DNA from: Saccharopolyspora kobensis | GTDB lineage: Bacteria > Actinomycetota > Actinomycetes > Mycobacteriales > Pseudonocardiaceae | Assembly: GCF_900108315.1 (NCBI RefSeq) | Contig: NZ_FNVB01000006.1 | Coordinates: forward strand, 144,180-208,179 | Reading direction: 5' to 3' | Length of the DNA stretch: 64,000 bases | Shown here: piece after piece, positions 60,618 through 64,000 of the stretch | Layout: each line of letters opens with the position of its first letter | How positions within the stretch are numbered: position 1 is the first letter of the stretch | Notes under the pieces: generated by a model | What the model was told of the DNA's origin: nothing | The model's input: only the letters and a program-made list of their open reading frames with translations | Database searches by the model: none | Translations under genes and position numbers: made by a program

Positions 60618-60794
60618 GAGAGATGTTCGGTTAGGGGGGTAGGAACAGGACTTTTGCACGTCGGAACGCCGTAAATCACCGGAATGGACTAATGTCCTGC
60701 AGGAAAGTTGAGCTGTTCTCCGGATCAGGAACGTCCGGGTGCTCACCTCCGTGCGGCATACGGGCGAACATCCCCGGACCTCCCGAAGCGGGGT

Positions 60795-60835
60795 GGCCGG
60801 TCGGCGCGCGGGGAGGGACGACGCGCCGACCGGCC
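60795..60835 (-). terminator. Hairpin after the small helical protein gene
   Basis: GGCCGGTCGGCGCG (60795-60808) and CGCGCCGACCGGCC (60822-60835), perfect 14-bp stem with 13-nt loop, 55 bp beyond the stop of the minus-strand gene ending at 60891. No T run. Confidence 0.7.
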
Positions 60836-60890
60836 GTCCGGCTCGACGCCGCAGGTCGGGGGAAGCGGCGGCGAACCGGAATTCAGGTGG

Positions 60891-61160
60891 TCAGAGGTTG
60901 CGGAGGCCGTCCAGCACGCGCTGCTGCAGATCGAGCGGCGGGCCAGCTCCGTCCGATGTGGACTCAGGCTCGCGGAGCCGGTGCCGTCCGACGCGTTCCC
61001 GTTGTCGCCGCTCGGCCTCGACGTGCGCGATGAGCTGCCACACGGTCAGCGCGCCTTCGCCGCCTCCGGCGTGCTGCGCGCGGTGCGGCCGCCAGGTCAG
61101 GACCAGGTAGCAGGCGAGGGTCGCCGAGATGACGGCGATCTGCGGCATCAGTTCCAGCAT
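60891..61160 (-). CDS. Small membrane-anchored hypothetical protein
   Basis: 89 residues from ATG 61160 with GGGAGGATTC upstream. One hydrophobic segment at the start (LMPQIAVISATLACYLVLTW) and a charged helical rest (AHVEAERRQRERVGRHRLRE). It follows the zinc-finger-like gene by 17 bp and precedes a hairpin. No family recognised. Confidence 0.55.
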   Translation of the reverse strand: MLELMPQIAVISATLACYLVLTWRPHRAQHAGGGEGALTVWQLIAHVEAERRQRERVGRHRLREPESTSDGAGPPLDLQQRVLDGLRNL

Positions 61161-61177
61161 GTCGAATCCTCCCGAGA

Positions 61178-61393
61178 TCAGCGGTCGGAGACCCGCCGCG
61201 CGGCGGCGTGGCAATCGGTGCAGGTCCCCCAAAGCCAAGCGAGCTCGGAGTTGTCGGCGACGAGCTCCTGCCCGCACAGCACCCGAACCCCGGTCCCGCT
61301 CGGATACGCCAAAGCCCCGTCGGGTCGCGCATCAGTACTCGCATGCCGAGCCCCACCAGCAGGAACCCAATGAAACGGATACACGGTCACCAC
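61178..61393 (-). CDS. Small zinc-finger-like protein
   Basis: 71 residues, GTG start. Opens MVTVYPFHWVPAGGARHAST and contains VRVLCGQELV, then WLWGTCTDCHAAARRV: Cys-x(n)-C-x-x-C-H spacing suits a small zinc site. Such proteins are often found beside XRE/DUF397 modules in Pseudonocardiaceae. Divergent from the XRE gene at 61519. Confidence 0.65.
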   Translation of the reverse strand: MVTVYPFHWVPAGGARHASTDARPDGALAYPSGTGVRVLCGQELVADNSELAWLWGTCTDCHAAARRVSDR

Positions 61394-61478
61394 CCCAGAT
61401 TCTTGGATTGCCGAAGGCTGAGATCAGCTGCACTTCGAAGACTATGGGTGCAATTAACCCCGCGCCATCCCTTGATCG

Positions 61479-61492
61479 GGTGCAAGTGCACC
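61479..61492. promoter_or_regulatory. Inverted repeat upstream of the XRE gene
   Basis: GGTGCA-AG-TGCACC, perfect 6-bp arms, 27 bp before the XRE start. A -10-like TAGGCT lies at 61506-61511 and the GTGCA half-site recurs upstream, so it is a candidate autoregulatory site at or near the -35. Confidence 0.6.
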
Positions 61493-61518
61493 TTTTCTGA
61501 TAGGGCTAGGCTCCTGCC

Positions 61519-62367
61519 ATGCCAGCCACTCCGACGCGCCGGAAGAAGCGACTGGGTCAGCTGCTCGCCCGCCTTCGCAGCGATGCCGACAAGACGCTTG
61601 GAGATGCAAGCAGACTGCTTCGCGTCAGCGAGCCGACCATCAGCCGCTACGAGACCGGACACGTTCGTCCAGGCTGGGCTGCGTTGCAAGCACTGCTGGC
61701 GCTCTACAAGGCAAGCGATGAGGAGCGTGGTGAAGCTGCGGCGTTGTGGGACGACGCGGGCGAACGCGCCACGCAGGTCGTTACTCCTACTGGCTCACCA
61801 AAGGCGTTCCGCGCCTTCCTCCGTGCTGAAGCGGAGGCCGACACAGCCCGAACGCTGGAGCCCCACGTAGTTCCCGGCCTGCTCCAAACCCACGCCTATG
61901 CACGAGCTGTCAACGAAAGTGGTCAGCAGTTCCACACCGCGTCTCCCGCGCGCTATGTGTCAGCTCGGCTGAGTCGGCAGTCGAGGCTGGTCCAGCCATC
62001 ACCACTCCGCTTCCACGCTTTGATCGACGAGGCCGTGATCCGCAGAACAGTGGGTGGCCCGGAAGTCATGATCGAGCAGTTGACCCACCTGAACGACTGC
62101 TGCGCGCGGGAGAACGTGACGGTCCAGGTACTGCCGTTCAGCCTGGGTGCGTACGGCACGATGTCCGGCGGCTTCACGATCATCAGCTACACCGATCCCG
62201 ATGACCCGCCAGCCGTCTATCTGGACTACGTCGCAGGTGGCGCCTGGGTGGAGAATGCGAACGACGTACAACATTTCGCGGAGATGTTCTCGGAGATCGC
62301 TACATCGGCCCTCAGCACCGATGAGTCTGCGGATCTGATCCGCGACCAGGCGAAGGCATTGGGATGA
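61519..62367 (+). CDS. XRE regulator with DUF5753 domain
   Basis: 282 residues, ATG 61519. N-terminal HTH: RLGQLLARLRSDADKTLGDA, SRLLRVSEPTISRYETGHVR. DUF5753 domain after residue 100: FLRAEAEADTARTLEPHVVP, GLLQTHAYARAV, RFHALIDEAVIRRTVGGPEV, CARENVTVQVLPFSLGAYGT. The stop overlaps the DUF397 start by ATGA, the standard pairing in actinobacteria (WhiJ-like clusters). Confidence 0.9.
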   Translation: MPATPTRRKKRLGQLLARLRSDADKTLGDASRLLRVSEPTISRYETGHVRPGWAALQALLALYKASDEERGEAAALWDDAGERATQVVTPTGSPKAFRAFLRAEAEADTARTLEPHVVPGLLQTHAYARAVNESGQQFHTASPARYVSARLSRQSRLVQPSPLRFHALIDEAVIRRTVGGPEVMIEQLTHLNDCCARENVTVQVLPFSLGAYGTMSGGFTIISYTDPDDPPAVYLDYVAGGAWVENANDVQHFAEMFSEIATSALSTDESADLIRDQAKALG

Positions 62368-62555
62368 ACAGCATGATCTGGCGCAAGAGCAGTCGTAGCG
62401 GCAGCGGAGCCAGCAACTGTGTCGAACTCGCCATCGGCGAGGCGGCCACCTACATCCGCGACACCAAGGACCGCGACGGCGGCACGTTACGCGTGAAACA
62501 CCCGTCCTGGACCGCGTTCCTCGCCACCGTCAAGGCCGGTCGCCTCGACCGCTGA
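62364..62555 (+). CDS. DUF397 protein
   Basis: 63 residues. Typical DUF397 opening (IWRKSSRSGSGASNCVELAI) and middle (TYIRDTKDRDGGTLRVKHPS, WTAFLATVKAGRLDR). Small acidic-type partner of XRE/DUF5753 regulators, sometimes described as antagonists in development control. Coupled to the upstream gene by ATGA overlap. A hairpin follows. Confidence 0.9.
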   Translation: MNSMIWRKSSRSGSGASNCVELAIGEAATYIRDTKDRDGGTLRVKHPSWTAFLATVKAGRLDR

Positions 62556-62571
62556 GTCGCCCCGGTTGGCC

Positions 62572-62623
62572 CGGTGAAGGGAACCTTTTAGCGGCCGACT
62601 CGCCTAGAAAGCGCCCTTCACCG
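62572..62623. terminator. Bidirectional hairpin between DUF397 and P450 genes
   Basis: CGGTGAAGGG (62572-62581) and CCCTTCACCG (62614-62623), perfect 10-bp arms, with a partly paired inner section (CTTTTAGCGG/CGCCTAGAAAG). It lies in a convergent gap. The GTGAAGGG-AACCTTTTAG type hairpin appears to recur in related genomes. Confidence 0.8.
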
Positions 62624-62633
62624 CGGAAGTCCC

Positions 62634-63986
62634 TCAGCGGATGCGGGTGAGGTTGATGGGGAGGCCGTCGGTGGGCATGGGGCCGGTGCCGTAGCGCATC
62701 GGGGGTTCGTAGTCGGGGCTGACCTTCCAGCGGTAGCGGAGCAGGAGTTGGTGGAGGATCGCCTTCACCTCCATCACGCCGAAGTGCATGCCGATGCACT
62801 TGTGCGCTCCGCCGCCGAACGGCGCCCACGCGTAGCGGTGGGTCTTGTCCTCGCGGCGGTGTTCGGCGAAGCGCTCCGGATCGAACACGTCCGGGTTCGT
62901 CCACCACTCCGGCATCCGCTGCGTCGCGTAGACCTGGCCCGCGACCTTGGTCCCGGCCGGGATGTAGTGGCCGAGGATCTCGGTGTCCTTGACCGTTTCG
63001 CGGAACAGGCCGCCGACCGGGGCGTTGATCCGCATGGACTCCTTCACCACCATGTCCAGCGCGGGCAGCCGCTCCAGGTCGCCGTACTCGATGGCCGGTT
63101 TGCCCAGCGCCAGCGACTCCTCGCGGACGCGGTCCTGCCACTCCGGGTGCTTGCCGAGGTGGTGGGCCGTCATGGCGAGCGTGATCGTGCTGGTGTCGTG
63201 CGCCGCCATCAGCGCGAAGATCATGTGGTTGACGACGTCCTCGTCCGAGTAGCTGTCGCCGTCATCGGACTGCGCCCGGCAGAGCACGCTGAACAGGTCC
63301 TGTCCGGAACCCGCTCGCTTGGCCGGGATCCGCTCCCGGAAGTAGTTCTCCAGGAACCGGCGCGCGCGCAGCCCGCGCGCCCAGGTGCCACCGGGCACGT
63401 CGGCGCGCACGAGCGCGTGGCCGCCGTGCACCGCTGCCACGAACGCCCGGCTGAGCTGGTCGGCTTCCGCACCCGGCCGTTCACCGACGAAGACCTCGGT
63501 GGCCAGGTCGAGGGTGAGCCGCTTCGACGCGGTGTACACCGGGAATCGCTCGATCGGCCGCCACTGGGCCAGGGCCCGCTCGATCGCCGGCGTCATCACG
63601 TCCAGGTACCCGTTGAGCCGGTCGCGGGTGAAGGCCCGCTGCATGATCCGCCGGTGGTGCAGGTGCTCGTCGAAGTCGAGCAGCAGGATGCCGCGGCGGA
63701 AGAACGGGCCGATCAGGTAGTCGTAGAAGCCCTCGTTGCCGAAGGCCTTGTCGCGGTTGGTGGCCAGCGCCTCCAGCGCGTCCGGGCCGATCACGGTGAC
63801 CGTCTTCGCCCCGAGCGTCACGCCCCACGACACCGGCCCGAACTCCGCGTACCGCCGGCGCGACGCCTCCAGCAGATCGGTCAGCACGGTGACCGTGTGC
63901 CCGATGACCGGCAGCCCGGGATTGCCGAACACCGGCTTCAGCCCGGAACCGGGCGGCGGCATGGCCAGCGGGCGAACCGGAGTCAT
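62634..63986 (-). CDS. Cytochrome P450
   Basis: 450 residues from ATG 63986. Heme loop APFGGGAHKCIGMHFG with Cys397 as ligand; I-helix LMAAHDTSTITLAMTAH with the normal acidic-Thr pair; E-x-x-R in VKESMRI. Its length, the Y-x-x-F-G-P-V-S-W-G N-terminus (YAEFGPVSWGVTLGAKTVTV) and the H-K-C-I-G-M-H-F-G loop resemble the class of P450s near CYP51/CYP120/CYP26, often acting on terpenoid-like substrates. No redox partner gene is adjacent. Confidence 0.92.
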   Translation of the reverse strand: MTPVRPLAMPPPGSGLKPVFGNPGLPVIGHTVTVLTDLLEASRRRYAEFGPVSWGVTLGAKTVTVIGPDALEALATNRDKAFGNEGFYDYLIGPFFRRGILLLDFDEHLHHRRIMQRAFTRDRLNGYLDVMTPAIERALAQWRPIERFPVYTASKRLTLDLATEVFVGERPGAEADQLSRAFVAAVHGGHALVRADVPGGTWARGLRARRFLENYFRERIPAKRAGSGQDLFSVLCRAQSDDGDSYSDEDVVNHMIFALMAAHDTSTITLAMTAHHLGKHPEWQDRVREESLALGKPAIEYGDLERLPALDMVVKESMRINAPVGGLFRETVKDTEILGHYIPAGTKVAGQVYATQRMPEWWTNPDVFDPERFAEHRREDKTHRYAWAPFGGGAHKCIGMHFGVMEVKAILHQLLLRYRWKVSPDYEPPMRYGTGPMPTDGLPINLTRIR

Positions 63987-64000
63987 CTGCTCGGCCCGGT

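Overview
The window looks like chromosomal DNA of a high-GC actinobacterium (about 70% GC by eye, many GTG and TTG starts, leaderless-looking promoters). A Saccharopolyspora-like member of the Pseudonocardiaceae is the best guess. Pointers are a TIGR03086/mycothiol-type DinB protein, an XRE(DUF5753)+DUF397 pair, a chaplin-like secreted protein, a ClgR/PopR-type regulator beside a two-gene clpP operon, and two cytochrome P450s. The genus is inferred from gene content, not from a database search. No prophage, CRISPR array, transposase or secondary-metabolite megasynthase was found.

Layout: 0-14 kb holds a LacI-controlled purine salvage unit (NCS2 permease and adenine deaminase, the latter cut by the window edge), kynureninase, an unknown membrane protein, an ATC-hydrolase-family protein, a FUSC transporter, two paralogous small membrane proteins, leuA with its leader peptide and attenuator, DedA and a degenerate enolase-superfamily protein. 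14-20 kb holds a hexapeptide acetyltransferase, a glycosidase-like TIM-barrel protein, divergent tetR/ridA, a LysR regulator and an EamA exporter. 20-26.4 kb is a dipeptide ABC operon (dppABCDF, minus strand) interrupted twice by palindromic repeats. 26.6-33 kb is a replication/repair block (recR, ybaB, dnaX, SRP RNA) into which an S9 peptidase gene is inserted. 33-39 kb carries two tRNA-Ser genes, a secreted nuclease, an ECF sigma factor, tadA with its partner, and tyrA. 39-49 kb holds tetR-P450, MFS exporters, small methyltransferases, YbaK, an SDR and a GlxA-type regulator. 49-54 kb holds an arsR-SRPBCC-DinB unit, an MFS pump under a CsoR-type operator, and clpP genes. 54-64 kb holds tRNA-Arg, tRNA-Ser, a DLH-like hydrolase, a hisC-like aminotransferase, an envelope group (lipoprotein, L,D-transpeptidase, chaplin-like protein), an XRE/DUF397 module and a second P450.

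The most striking unexplained structure is a family of 14-bp palindromes of the form ATTTC-N4-GAAAT, with about 18 copies in the window. They are paired and clustered in intergenic gaps, often just after stop codons. Two clusters share a longer composite element with a GTGTCGG hairpin and two DnaA-box-like 9-mers exactly 21 bp apart. A separate knot of DnaA-like boxes lies after leuA. Other strong observations are a ClpP paralogue whose catalytic Ser is Ala, translated next to an intact ClpP; a near-consensus promoter with a CsoR/RcnR-family operator between -35 and -10, driving an MFS pump that ends in a Cys-x-Cys tail; a decayed duplicate of that pump's 3' end; and a MARVLLL leader peptide for leuA that appears to be leaderless.
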